Origin: Ulva prolifera | Taxonomy: Eukaryota > Chlorophyta > Ulvophyceae > Ulvales > Ulvaceae | Length of the DNA stretch: 64,000 nt | Assembly (NCBI GenBank): GCA_023078555.1 | Contig: CM041197.1 | Span: 5,291,810 to 5,355,809, forward strand | Direction of reading: 5' to 3' | Shown here: positions 1-11,769 of the stretch, piece after piece | How positions within the stretch are numbered: position 1 is the first letter of the stretch | How the letters are laid out: each line of letters begins with the position of its first letter | Notes under the pieces: model-generated | The model's input: the letters and a program-made list of their open reading frames with translations, nothing else | What the model was told of the DNA's origin: nothing | Databases searched by the model: none | Made by a program: the position numbers and the translations under genes

Positions 1-2094
1 CTTTCTTTCTTTTGTAATGCTCGAGATGGCAGCGTTGTGTGACTTCTGAAGAACGAGGCCAGAGGCAATGCTCTCGTTGTGATAGCTGCCACAGTACGGC
101 GGTGAACAAAGCGATCGCATGGAGGTGACGGTGGATGCAGGATCTTTCCGCATGCAGCAGGAGGATGTGCCCTGAGGAACACACCTCCAGGAGGCCATGC
201 ACGCCCACCTCAGCCACCTCCTTGCTGCCGCCCCCCCTCGCATCCCACGGCCCCAGTAGACACATCTGAATAAGCAGATGCCGCAGCCGCGACGCGAGGA
301 CGCTCCCTCCGCCACCCCGCCGTGCACCGGCCGCCGCAGACGCATGCACGCCAAGCGCGCCGACCAGCCACTGCCGCAACGGCGCGGCGTGCACGGCCGC
401 GAGCCAGTGGTCGGGCGCCCGCGCGGCAATGAGGTCAGCGGCCGGGTCGGCGCCGCTGAGGGCCGCGCGGCCCGCGAACTGCTCGGCGCTGAGCGTGCGC
501 GTGGCCGTGCTGCGAGGCCGCTGGAAGCCCCACGCCAGCGCGGCGCTCATGAGGCCGACCGCATCTGCAGCGGCACCCCCCTGACGTCCCATGAGTTGCA
601 CACATGTTGAACAAAAAGAGATGTTGAACGCAGAACGCAGAACGCATAGTGGCAAATGGACGGATGGCTGTCAATTCAGAACTTCTTGGCAAGACCCAAC
701 AAATGTGCACACTTTGTGAGTCCTCCGGCCGGCGGCGCCCAGCAGTCTCCGCCCCCAACATGTGCGCAGTGACACGCAAAAATCTGAAATCAATTTTGCA
801 GCTATTGCTGCATACGCGTGCTGCAGAGAGCGAATGCAGGGCTCACATGCATGCCGCACCCGGCCGCACAGGCACCCCCCTCCCTGCCGGCACACGCATC
901 GGGCTGCGGGGACAGCACAGGTCTGCGCATAGTCTCACAATCCACTCCAAAAATTACATCTCATAGTATAAGATCGACGGTCGGAGGCGCACCGGAGAGG
1001 TGGGGGGGTGCGGCCGCGTCGAGCGGCGCCGCCATGGCCATGCCGGAGCCGCAGCGGAACACCGGCTCAAGCAGCGCGGCCTCGAACTGCTGCCGGCAGC
1101 GCTCGTGCGCGGCCCACGACAGGCCGGTGGCCGTCGCGGAGGCGGGGTTGAATTCGACGACGACGGCCGCAAGGGCCCGCAGCAGCGGCGCCGCCGCCTC
1201 TGGCTGCCGCTCGGCCTGGCCGCACAGCTCCTGCAGGGCCATGCGGGGTGCTCAGGGCCGGTGCCAGCGATTCCTCCTCCCGTTACGAGTCAGGGTGGGC
1301 CCTATCGATGGCTCTGTGATAGTACAGCGTGATACACAGCAGCATGTAGACCTTGTGTGTGGGGGGGGGGGGGGCATTTGGCCTGTGTGGGTGGAAGAAG
1401 ATCGCGGGCTCGGGCTGGGTCTTCATACATGCACCGGTTGCCACATGTTTCAGGCACATGTAGGCTCGTGAGATGTTTGCAGGCGCACTTCCAGGTCAAC
1501 ATGCTGGAGGAAGATAACATGCATGCAGACATCAGCACACGGTCGTTCTGATGTTCGCAGTGGTGGTGATCGGACCTGGATGAACGCACGGGACTGCTCT
1601 TGCGGGATTTCGAGCCACAGGAGCTTCACGACCATCGCGTGCACCTCCATGATGGTCTGCAGCACCGGTGCCATTGGCCCATGGCCTCCGCCTCTGCCAT
1701 GGTGCACGATGAACTGCAGCACCCACACCCGCAGCTCCAGCCTACTGGGCTGCGCCAACTTCGCCCAGCCACTGCCGATGCATGCCTTTCGAAGGGCCAC
1801 AGCGGCCTGGAACATGGCGCCCACGTCCTGGGACTTCTGTAGGACGTGCAGGCATGCTGGGATGGGGTCAGCTGCGTTGTGGAAGTCAAGGATGACCCGC
1901 TCCGCCTCTGGATTCTACAGCATCGGATCCACATTAACAGAAACAAACTAATGACATCACTGTTTCCTGTCATGGTGGCTCTGCCGGTTTTGGGCTGCCG
2001 ACAGCGGTCCAAGGCAGCAGAGCTGCGCCCAGCTGCGTACCCCCAAGGCAGCACATGCACGCTCTAGCGCCAGTCGAGCCTCCTCTGCCGACAT
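1..2094 (-). CDS. XPO4: Exportin-4 (importin-beta family nuclear export receptor), N-terminal half, runs off the left edge
   Basis: Exportin-4 carries cargo through nuclear pores with Ran-GTP and is built of HEAT repeats. Exon 1 is about 2041-2094 (start ATG at 2092-2094; begins MSAEEARLALERACAALG) and joins in phase to exon 2, about 1576-1914 (AERVILDFH, then VGAMFQAAVALRKA), the canonical first HEAT repeats of XPO4. Exon 3, about 993-1250, reads LRALAAVVVEFNPAS then GLSWAAHERCRQQFE, matching the conserved 'EFS..gl.wefH..C...F' block. Exon 4, from about 564 downward, has LAWGFQRP and PDHWLAAVH. Exon 2-3 phase does not fit perfectly with the sites I chose, so one boundary is off. Everything after roughly residue 400 lies outside the window. 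The gene points away from the next one, so the two could share a promoter region. Family assignment is by remembered similarity. Confidence 0.8.
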
Positions 2095-3660
2095 TATTCT
2101 ATGAGATTCATGCGGGACGTAGGTGCCCGCGGATATCTACACGTCCGCGATCATGCGTGCTGGTCCCGATGGACAACCGCTGCTGGATGCCCACGCACGG
2201 CACTAACTTCACACGACAACAGCGCAGGCTACGACACACCGTCTACTACAAATTCAACTGCTAATGCAGCTGTGCATTATGTCTGAACCTGTCCGAGCAG
2301 GGGGCTCGGGAGATGCAAGTACTATGTCACACTGCCGATGTCCAAAATTGCGGCATCTTGTCCAGCAAACACAGGCTGGCCATGATTGGGCAGCTTTGAC
2401 GCCCTGACGGTTTGTTAATTTCGGCTCACGATGATCGCTTGGTCTGTTGCGGCAGACGCCAGGTCAGGTGGAATGCATGGCTGAATCCACCCAGCCACGC
2501 AAGGCTGGGCACTCGACTGCGCGACTCATTGTCTCCTGCATCTGGCCGCAAACAGCCGTTCGCAAATGCACCTTGTCCAACCCGGCTCGCGGTTACACAT
2601 ACGATGGCTGTTGTGTAGCCATGCTGGTGGCATTCTCAATGGCATGCTGTGCCAGAGCAGCTTGGTGATGCTTGCTTTGCATATGGCTGCCAGTGGCTAC
2701 ACCTGCCCAGGGCTGGCTGCATCCGGCTGCACACTGTGCTGCCTGGTATGGTGATAGTGATGTCCAATTGCCCACCGTACATTGAAGTTATTTTGGTACA
2801 TGTTTGCCTCAGTGTACAGAACGACCGAACGCATGTGGCACAGCACTGGAGCTAGCATGCAGTGTACAGATGACCGGCGTTGTACCGACATTTTGACCAT
2901 GACCATTTGAAATGTTTTATGTCACATAACTTATGTGCGATGGCTGACAGTGTCTGTCCCTGCTAGTTCAACACGCAATTGCATATATCAAGCGGGCACT
3001 TTCGCTCCTGTGAACGTGTGTGCCTCTTTAATTGTGCTCATGTAGTGTTCAAATATCATGCGGCTCCTTGAGCATGCATGCCTGCTGCCCTCCCGCGTCT
3101 CTACACGCTCAACAAACAAAATTCTGGACATTCCGCGGAGCGACACTATGAGCATCGCGCTCGAGAACAGAGCATGGGTTTCACAACATCTAGACTAGGA
3201 AGTTGGATGACGTCCGGTTGCTGTCGAGCTGTCAATTGTTGTGTCTCCGCGGGCTACTGCGTGAGGTACAAACACTGTGTCCCTGACCAACACATAATGT
3301 GAGGCAATCTACTGACGCATGCCGCTGTAGAAACATCTAAGCATAAATTTGGTCCGCTATTGAGACCACAGTGAGTTTCGCAAGCGTCGCTGTTCGTTCA
3401 TGTTGCACACAACAAGTCTCTGATCGGCACCATGATGCGTCACGTTGCGAAAAAATACACTCGCAAGCTGCGAAAATCTAGTCAGGGTCAGTTGGAGAAA
3501 AAGAGGGCCGGAAGTGAGGACCGCAAGCCCGGCTGGGATGTGCGCTCCACATCAGTATTGCACGCCTCTTCGAGCTCGTCCACCTGTGTAAAGTGCATGG
3601 CCTGGGAGACAGTCAAACGCAGAGGCTGCTCTACAGGATACTGTTTCTGATTTGTCTACC
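2095..3660. other. Intergenic region between two divergent genes
   Basis: The stretch lies between the exportin-4 start (minus strand) and the next plus-strand gene, so it should hold both promoters. It is less GC-rich than the flanking exons. An open frame at 3432-3534, very basic and beginning with two Met codons, ends at a plausible GT donor and could be an upstream exon of the next gene. I see no tRNA, repeat or other gene. Confidence 0.5.
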
Positions 3661-6600
3661 ATGAAGCTCTCGCAGGATCAGCTGGTATGCCCCCGAGTGC
3701 AACGCTCCTCATCAGCTTGTCTATGGCATGGTCATGCTCAAGCGCTGTGTGCACGACGTAGCCAGAGAAAGTGCGTATATCCTAGTAGATCATTGCAGAG
3801 TCGACGCCTGTCAGAGCGGAAGCCGCGCACATCCAAGCACAGTGTCAGAGAGTTCCCAGGCTTCCCCTCGCAGAACGACTCTGGTCTCCTGAACACACTC
3901 GCTGGAACGCCTGGCTTGAAGGATCAGTCAGCTCCAGACAATGTGGACTATGGTGCAATCGTTGATTCTCTGGCAAGCATGTCCATGTCAGCCCGCACGA
4001 GAAGGTCCAGCAGGCCACAGTCTGCAAGTAGCCACTCTTCCAGGTCCTGTCGAAGCGAAGATCATAGCAGCCCTCTACAACGACCCTCACCTGCAAGAAA
4101 CATGCATCAAGCTGACTTCATGCGATCGAGGGACGGTGCTATCATGCCATCTACAACAGGCGCTGTGAGGAGTTCGCTCAGCACCTCTGGCAAGGCCGGC
4201 GGTAACAACTCTGCAGGTGGGCCCCGTTCTTTTCACTCCAGTAGAAGCCATGCAGACTGTGTAGCTTCAGGATCTCATGTGGAGAAATGGCTATTGAAAT
4301 GCAGGAGGTGATGCAGCAGACGAAGCCCCAGGCTCTGAAATTCCCAGGGCGCCCAAGCGTGCCGGTGCTGCGGTAGTCACAGCAAGCAAGCGGACAAGCT
4401 CAGATGAGAGTCTTGAAGACAAGGTGTGCTCCGGAACATATAGATTCTGCAGCTATTGTCCACGTTGCAGCTATTGTCCGCTTTTGTCCACCTCCATGTT
4501 GTGGCAGCATGGGACAGCAACCAGTTGCGTGCGCCATTGTTCCTGCAGGCAACATGCCTGCTTTGACATACAGTGTGTGATGGTGTCTGCCCCTGTGCAG
4601 GTTACAGCCCTAGAACGGCGGTTTGCAGCGCTTGAAGGGCTGCCTGCTGTGATACGCAGCATCCAAGCAAGTGTGGATCGACTGGAAGCATCTCAGTCTG
4701 ACCTGAGATCGGAGGTCTCCGAGCATCGGACACACTCTTCAGCGCTACTGTCTCAGTTGCAGGTGCACACGCTCGCTTCCATTGCTACCGTGTTCCACCT
4801 CTGCTCATGCAACTGCAGTTGGTGGGATATTTCCCGTAGCCCTGCTGGCATGCTGTGTCTCGGCCGCGCTCGCATGCACCTCTGTAGTCCAGAGGCAGGA
4901 GAGATCTTGCATTGCGGACATTGCAACGTTGCCATCCACTTTCTGCACGCTTCTTGCCATTGCCTGGGACACATCATCAAGGTGGTTTTGCGGCGCTGGT
5001 GGGATGTCCCTTGTTGGTCCCCAGCACCACTCTGGCCAAGATGTGGAGGCTGTTGGCTGTGCAATGGGGGGCAGTCGTGAGACACTGTGCGACACACCTC
5101 GGCCAGGATATGCAGAAGCCAACCTTCGCAGACATTTTCCCACGCACGTCCTCCATGTGTGAGTATTTGACATTTGATATGCCTGGCAGCATTTAACAAG
5201 AAAGCCCCGCTCATCCGCATGGCTCTGCCTGCTCAACAATCTCTGGCCGCTGCAGGCACAAATCGGCAATGTTCTTTCTGGAGGCCCAGCATGTGCTTCA
5301 TCTATGAAGGACGGCCCCAGCACACCAGGCCACAGCCTCCCGCTTGCCGGTGCAACACCTGACCGAGCGCTCCCAGCGGCAGGTGGCCCAAAGCCGCTGC
5401 CACCAGCTGCAGCCCTGCTGCGCTCCTCGCAGTCACTGACCATGCCGTCCTTCGCGGTGCGTGCCCATACTGTCTGGTTCGAGACACAGACAGATTGTAT
5501 ACGCGTTAGAACTGCGTTGCAAGGACATGTGGTTCGCACTGGATTGAATTTGGATCGATCTACATTCTGCTTGTGAGACCGATCCCATGTCCATGTGAAC
5601 AACGACTGCTGACATTTGCCAAAGCATGCTGCTCCACAGGTACGCTTGTGGTACCAGCCGGCTCGTAGCATGTTCTCAGCGGCAGCGCCAGCAGCATTCC
5701 TTGGCTCACATGTCTGCCCACTGCTGGAGAGCCGGGAGGGAATCCCCTCAACTGACTCTTCCACCACGGAGATATGGGGCTGTGGGTCATCTGCGCCGCC
5801 CGACGCTGTGCTGCGTGTGCATACGTTCAGGGCAGTAGGCGCAGCTGTTTTAAATCAGGCTTCACATGGTGTTGTCGCATGCAGAGGGCGAGCCCGAACC
5901 AGCTCGCAGCACTCCAAACAGCACACGCTGCTGCGACGGGCCTCGCGGTGGGGGCCCTGTCATCGCAACCCAGCGCGCCCATGCATGGCGCTCCAAGCCA
6001 GCGCACGCACTCCCAGGCTATCCACCACACGCCGGCTTCAGAGGGAGCCACAGGGCGGGAGGTGTGCTCAGCCAGCGGCACTGACGACAGTGACGGCGGG
6101 ATGGTGCCGGCGAGCGCACCGCACGAACACCCCGACGGCCACACCTCCATGCATGCGCGTGCCGGGGCCGCCCTCGGCTCGCCTGTCAGCCTGAAGGGCG
6201 CAGTCAGCAGGCCTGGGAGCGTACGTGCGGAGAGCACGCGGGAGGGCAGTGCTGCGCCTGGCGGGGGTGCAGAGAGCGGCGGTGGCGCGCCCAGTGTGGC
6301 AGATGTCCCCTACGGTCCGTCTGAAGCCGCACCCATGATGTTGTTGCATGATCAACGCGAAGATGACGCCGTCCCAGAGGTTGTACACCATGCCACCACC
6401 ACCTCTCAGCGGGGTACCAGTCCACAGTCTTTAGACACGCCGGAGCACGACACTCAAGCTACAGGTGCCGATCGCCATTCCGAACCGCTCGGCAGGCACA
6501 GTGAAGTTTCAGAGCATGCTTGGGAGCGTGCTCCGGCACGTCCACGCGGCCTGGCTCGAGAGGACAGCCAGCAAGGGTCTGAAGAGTTCTCGATGGACAC

Positions 6601-7872
6601 TGGGGAGGTCGGGGCCAGCGTGAGCACACCGAGCCTCGCGCCTGCAGGCATGCATGTAGCGCCGCAGGATGAGCCCGACATGGCGAGCATTCTCCAGGAC
6701 TTGGGAGAGGCGATCGAGTCGGTTGCAATCGACACGACGGCGGCTCCGCCGATGTCCTTCTCCCCGTACGGCCCCAGCGCCGCCGGCCCCTACATGCATC
6801 CGACGACGCACACCAGCCCCCTCCAGCCGTATCCTCCCGATGCGCTCGCCGGCCCTCATGCGGCGCTGCAGCCACGCGGAGGCTTTCATGTGCACTCCAG
6901 CGCCAGCCGCAGCCCGAGCGCGAGCTACACGGGCGCGAGTGAGAGTGAGAGCGCTCAGGCCACGGGCTCCATGGCGAATAAGTACCTTGCGCGGCTGAAG
7001 CTGCCGACGGCTCAGCCGTCCATCGCGGGCCGGTCGTGGCTGCAGGGCAGCACGCACGTCAGCCCCGTGCCGGTTGCGGGTGAGGGGGCTGCGAGCGGGC
7101 CGTCGGGGTTCGATCCGGTGGCGGGGCTGCTCGGGTTCAGCGTGGGCCCGAGGAGTGGGCGCGACGGAGTTGCCCTGCATGATGCGCCTACGGACAGCCA
7201 GGCTGGGCGGCTCGGGGCCAGCCGGGGCAGCGCCATGCCACATCAGCAAGGCTTTCATAGCGGGGTGTGTTCCCCAAACCATTCACGCCCGCTCTCAAAG
7301 CCTTCATTGTTTGCGCTCCATGCCAAAGACCTAGAAACTCTGATGCTGGCATTGCCGTGTGCGATGTACCCGTATGGTCGCCCACAGCCATGCTGCTGTG
7401 GTCATGATATGCATGTATGCGTTGCGCGCTCATTGCGCTTCTGTGCATGCATTGTGCGGGTGGTGTTCTGATGCGACTGCTTGTTGTACAGGAGCCTTCA
7501 GGGACGCTGTGGGGCGCCCCGGATGCCTCGTTCCCTGCGAGTGCGGCGGCCTGGCCACCTCCAAAGCACAGCCGACAACGCTCCTCGGCAAACATGACCG
7601 GGGCGTTCGACCGCGAACACATGGTTCAGCCGGGGACTGCTCCAGGCAACGGCACACGGTCCCCCGCCACGAGCAGGTGCGATGGCGCAGGGAGTGCAGC
7701 CGCCGCCGGGGGGCATTTGGAGGCAGGGTGGCCACCACGGCAGAATGCAGCGGGTGCGATGGGGCTTGAAGCCACCGTGCAGGCGCTTGGAGGGTTCATC
7801 GAGGATGACATGCCGACTTTCAGTGAGTTCAAGAGAGTGAGAGCGTCACGGAAAGGCCTGTTGCCATCTTGA
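3661..7872 (+). CDS. Large Ser/Pro-rich protein with a short coiled coil, unknown function
   Basis: I do not recognise a family. Seven exons keep one frame: about 3661-4201, 4305-4423, 4601-4762, 5256-5456, 5640-5831, 5885-7264 and 7492-7872, totalling 2976 nt and about 991 residues. The frame is set by ATG at 3661, with an in-frame stop upstream at 3589; an earlier exon near 3432 is possible. The N-terminal part is Ser/Arg-rich (ARTRRSSRPQSASSHSSRS). The 4601-4762 exon is a clear heptad-patterned helix (VTALERRFAALEGL, then DRLEASQSDLRSEV). The long sixth exon is low-complexity Ser/Pro/His with a conserved-looking patch SMANKYLARLKLP. The C-terminus (TVQALGGFIEDDMPTFSEFK) is more ordered. 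The intron after 5831 would use a GC donor. This composition fits a scaffold or cytoskeletal/centrosomal protein, but that is only a guess from composition. Confidence 0.6.
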
Positions 7873-8827
7873 GTGCAGCCTGGCATACGTCTGCTTTCCG
7901 ACCGTCCACAGTCACAGTGTGTTGGGAGGTGCAGTGCAGCCTGTGGGCTTCTGATCACTTGCTTCTTTACATGATGTATGATGCTATCCATTACAATGCC
8001 CTGCTGGACCCGTAGAGTCGGCTTGGGGCAGCTGCATATGCTGATGCTGTGGGACAATGGATCTGAAAGTGTACGTCAGCATTTCCTGGCTGTGTCGCAC
8101 TCGATAGTGTTGCTGCGGGCGTGCTTATGTGGTTCTTGGGCTTGATCCAGGGAATGCGCTGTATCTGTCAAGGCAGTGGCCCCCAAGCAGCATGTGAGAC
8201 AGTGCCCGAACTGCAAATGGATGTGACACAGCGCTATGTAGCTCCAGAATTATGAGCAGGATTTTACAGTGTTTACCCCAGTCACAAGGACTGTGATTCA
8301 AATCCAGCTTGTACACGACTCGGGCCTCTTGTCGTGACGTTCTGGGGCATCATTGGCACAATCAGCCAGCACACACGCCAACTTTGGTCCGCGAATGCGG
8401 TGGTCAACATCATGCAGCGTCTAGGAGCTGTGCGGACACAGGATGCCGGCCTGCTGCGCATTACAAATGTCGTCGACCAACTTGACGCAATACTTCGCAT
8501 GTGCCGACAGATGCCTCAAACTATGAATGGCTACGGGTGGGCCGGGTCGGAGTTCCTGCCTATGGATATCGACTGAGTCAGCTTTGCGATCCCGGCAGTC
8601 GGCGTCATCGGAGCATGCAGCCTGAGCAAAGAGCGCTGTCCGCACAGCGCCCTGCTCAGCAGATAGAAAGGTTTTGCCAGAAATCGTTTGCAGTGACACC
8701 TTTTTCGCCATGCACATCAGTCCTTAGAACTGCAGGCCAACCTTCACCGACTCTCTCGTATTGGCACAATGTCCCATCTGCCGCGAACACGAACTTCCCG
8801 CCATCGCAATAGAGTCTAAGCTTTGCG
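7873..8827. other. Intergenic region, nothing certain
   Basis: It holds the 3' end of the preceding gene and the promoter of the next. A short open frame at 8334-8576 (plus; TISQHTRQLWSANAVVN) reads like protein and could be an upstream exon or a gene relic, but I cannot link it to either neighbour. No RNA gene or repeat was seen. Confidence 0.4.
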
Positions 8828-11769
8828 ATGGTGGGATGGAGTAGTGCTGCCAATCATGGGCACTGCCCCAGCAGTCACCCAGCCAAGCGGCACAGCGCGG
8901 ACACTACTGTCGACATCATCGTCAACGGTGGACTGCCACTACAAATTACGCAACATGTGGCTAATAGAAGCCAGCTTTTACAGTCTGGCTTCGAACTCGA
9001 CGCCATGGAGCCGCTGGTATGCCCGATCGAGGTCAATGCCTTCCAAGCATGGCTCGACATGGTGGACGCACATGCGCTGGACCTACGGAACGCGATCGAA
9101 CTTCTGAAGGTGCTTAATTTTCGAAATCTGCCTTTTGTATCGTGAAGACATGCGATGATTCCTGTATCATCCCGAATGTCTGCGATGTTTTGCCTCCGAT
9201 GCTCACATGCAACCACACGGCTGTGCGATCCAGGTGGCGGACTTCCTCATTGATAAGCCCACGGTCGAAAGGCTGTGTGTGCATCTTGCTCGTGAACTGT
9301 TCAAGGGCTGTCCAATAATGAGTGTACAAAGGAGTGCAGATGGGACTGCTGGACATGATGTTGTGGTATGCAATCATCCTTCAAGCACCACATCCGCATT
9401 ACACCTCCGCGCCCTCATTACCCGTCCTGTGTACACTCATGATCCCCATCTCGACCTGCGCTGGCGTATGAGCAGAGTTGTCCCTGATCATACATCAATT
9501 CATGTGTTCTTCCATCCAGTAATGCCACCTGCTGTGGTGTACAAGCACAGGCTCTGCAGCTTGCTCACTCAGCGCCTCCCCACGCAGGACATCGTCACAG
9601 TCATCCCAGAGCACCTCCTCATCTCCATCATCGCCTGTGCCGACTCCCTCGAGGCCGTGTTTACAAGCCTCGCAGCACGCCACCACCTCCTCGCCCTCTG
9701 CAGCTTCTGCCCCACCATCACCACCCACGCCACCCTTGACATCTCCTCCGAGTCCCTCGAAGCGACCCGCTGCGCCCTTGCGGCCGCGCAGGGCCGCCTC
9801 TGCCACCTCACCTCCCTCCGCACCCAGGTCTTTCGACACCCCACCGCCGGATGGGCTGCCCTCGCCCGTTTCCTCGACTCGCTGTCCTCCCTCAACACCC
9901 TCGACGTCTCCTCCAACGACCCCAGCAACGCGCACTTCGAGCGCCTCTGCTCCTCCCTCCCGACCACCCTCCGCCACCTCCGCCTCTCCGGCGCCCCCCT
10001 CTTCAACCCCGCCCTCGTCGCCCCCCTCCGCCGCGCGCTCACGCTCCTCCCGAGCCTCTGCGAACTCGCGCTCACGCACGGCAGCCTCACGCCGGACTCC
10101 GCGCGCTCCCTCGCCGCATGCATGTACGCGTCCCTCCGCCACTGCCTCCTCCCGGCCCTCTCGTCCGTCTCGTTCGCACACAATGAGATTGGGCAGCAGG
10201 GGTGGGAGGCGCTCGCGCCCGCGCTTGCGACCCTCCCGGCCCTCCGCCACCTCGACCTCGAAGCCGCCTCCGGCTATGCAAGTCTCCGCCCAATGGTCAC
10301 CCGGGAGTGCCCCCTCACAGCCTTCTCCGCCCTGCGCAGCCTCGACGTCTCGGCCACATTCGAGGACGACCCGGCATGGGATGGCGCGGCGGACCCATTC
10401 GGGACTGTCGGCGCGACGCAGTGGCTCCCAAAGCACTCCTGGCTGTCGGGCTTGCGGCACCTGCGTGCCCGTGGCGTCCCCCGGGGCCGCTTCCTCCGCT
10501 TTCTCATCGCCCGGCTCGCCACGGCGGCCGCGGGGATGCAGCGCCTCGACCTCAGCGGCTCCAAGATTGCGCCGGCGCTGCTGGGGGCGCTTCGGCAGGG
10601 GCTGCCGCGGTGGCCGGGGCTCGTGAGTGTCGAGCTGCGGGCGTGCGGCCTCACAGCCGAGGCGGCTGCGGCGCTGGCGCCGCAGCTTGCACGCCTCCCG
10701 CGGCTACAGGCGCGTGCTTTCGCTTGCGCTGCCCTGCCTACACCCCCACTGCCAGCAGCTCTGCCGCCTCCCATGCACCAGCGCGCGCTGTGCGGACTGC
10801 GGTACCTGGAGACCGTTGACCTCGCGCACAACCCCATCTATGCTCTGCCGGAGCGCTGCCTGCTGCGCGATGCGGTCGCAGAGTTGTGCGGAGGAGCGTG
10901 TGCGTGCGGGGTTGGTCATGCGCGGCACGGCACGCAGCGTGTCGGCACAGCTGCGGCTGCTGCGGCTACCATGGGTGGGAACTGTGGGGAGGTGCAGGCT
11001 GGTGCATGGGAGACGGCAGAGCTGCTCACCCGGTGATTTGACGCTGTTGGTTGTGGTCCTTTCCGGAATCCCCGGAGCCTCACCTCAGCCACTGCTCAAA
11101 GACTGCATGCTATGAAACAGCGAAGCAGTCCACTGCACCCGCCACCGCACACGCTGCAGCAGCAAAGGCCTCAGCGGTGTTTGACTTTCGTTCAACACCC
11201 CCATGCATCACACCGGTCACCCACAACACACCTGCAAGCGCCGGCCGACGCTGCAGCGGGCAGGCATCTTGGCTTTGCCAGAAAGTCATCATGCATACAC
11301 ACCCACATGCATGCAGGTGGTGGACGTGAGCGACAACCCGCTCGGCGGCGCCGGCGCCGTCGCGCTCCTCTCCGAGCTCGCCGCCGCCGCCCCGGCCTCC
11401 GTCCAGGCCCTCCACCTCTCCGGCACCGCCTGCGGCTCTGGCCCGGGGGACACCTGCAGCGCCATCGCCGCGGCGCTCGCCCGCGGCGGCGCCTGTGGCC
11501 TCCGCAGCCTGCAGGCCCTCTCGCTCGGCGGCAACGGCATCAGCGCCGACGGCGCTGCGGCGCTCGCGCGGCCGCTCGCCGGCCTCCCGGCACTCAAGCG
11601 GCTGGACGTGTCGGGCAACGCGGTCGGGGATCGGGGCGTCTCGGCGGTACTGCGGGAGATTCAGGAGGCTGGGGCCGCTGTGCGGGAGGTGGTTGTGCGG
11701 GAATGTGGGGCGGCGGAGGCGGCGCTGCAGGCACGCGCCCCCGCCCATGTGACTCTGGTGTGGACCTGA
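8828..11769 (+). CDS. SKP1-like POZ domain fused to RNI-type leucine-rich repeats
   Basis: Inferred exons are 8828-9109, 9234-9365, 9588-10709 and 11317-11769, all joined in phase 0 (about 662 residues). The first two exons give a SKP1-type POZ fold: DIIVNGGLPLQITQHVANRS, then PLVCPIEVNAFQAWLDMV, and across the splice AIELLK/VADFLIDKPTVERLC with ARELFKGCP at the place of SKP1's 'ikGktp'. The third exon starts with VIPEHLLISIIACADSLEAV, loosely like an F-box helix, then about ten leucine-rich repeats of roughly 28 residues (e.g. SSLNTLDVSSNDPSNA, GMQRLDLSGSKI). The last exon continues the repeat register exactly (VVDVSDNPLGGAGAVALL). A likely role is substrate recognition in a cullin-type ubiquitin ligase, but that is inference. 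The last intron would use a GC donor (CAG/GCGCGT). Reading through instead ends at 11036 with one more repeat. Confidence 0.65.

Noticed and set aside
5113-5160. Possible micro-exon KPTFADIFPRTSSM in the Ser/Pro-rich gene
   Set aside because: Good splice-like borders, but including it breaks the phase with the next exon; skipping it keeps phase 0 throughout.
8282-8320. B-box-like GATTCAAATCC suggesting a tRNA gene
   Set aside because: No matching A box or cloverleaf arms upstream.
9495-10460. 321-residue minus-strand open frame opposite the leucine-rich repeats
   Set aside because: Glu/Gly-rich shadow of the GC-rich repeat exon; the plus strand has the clear domain pattern.
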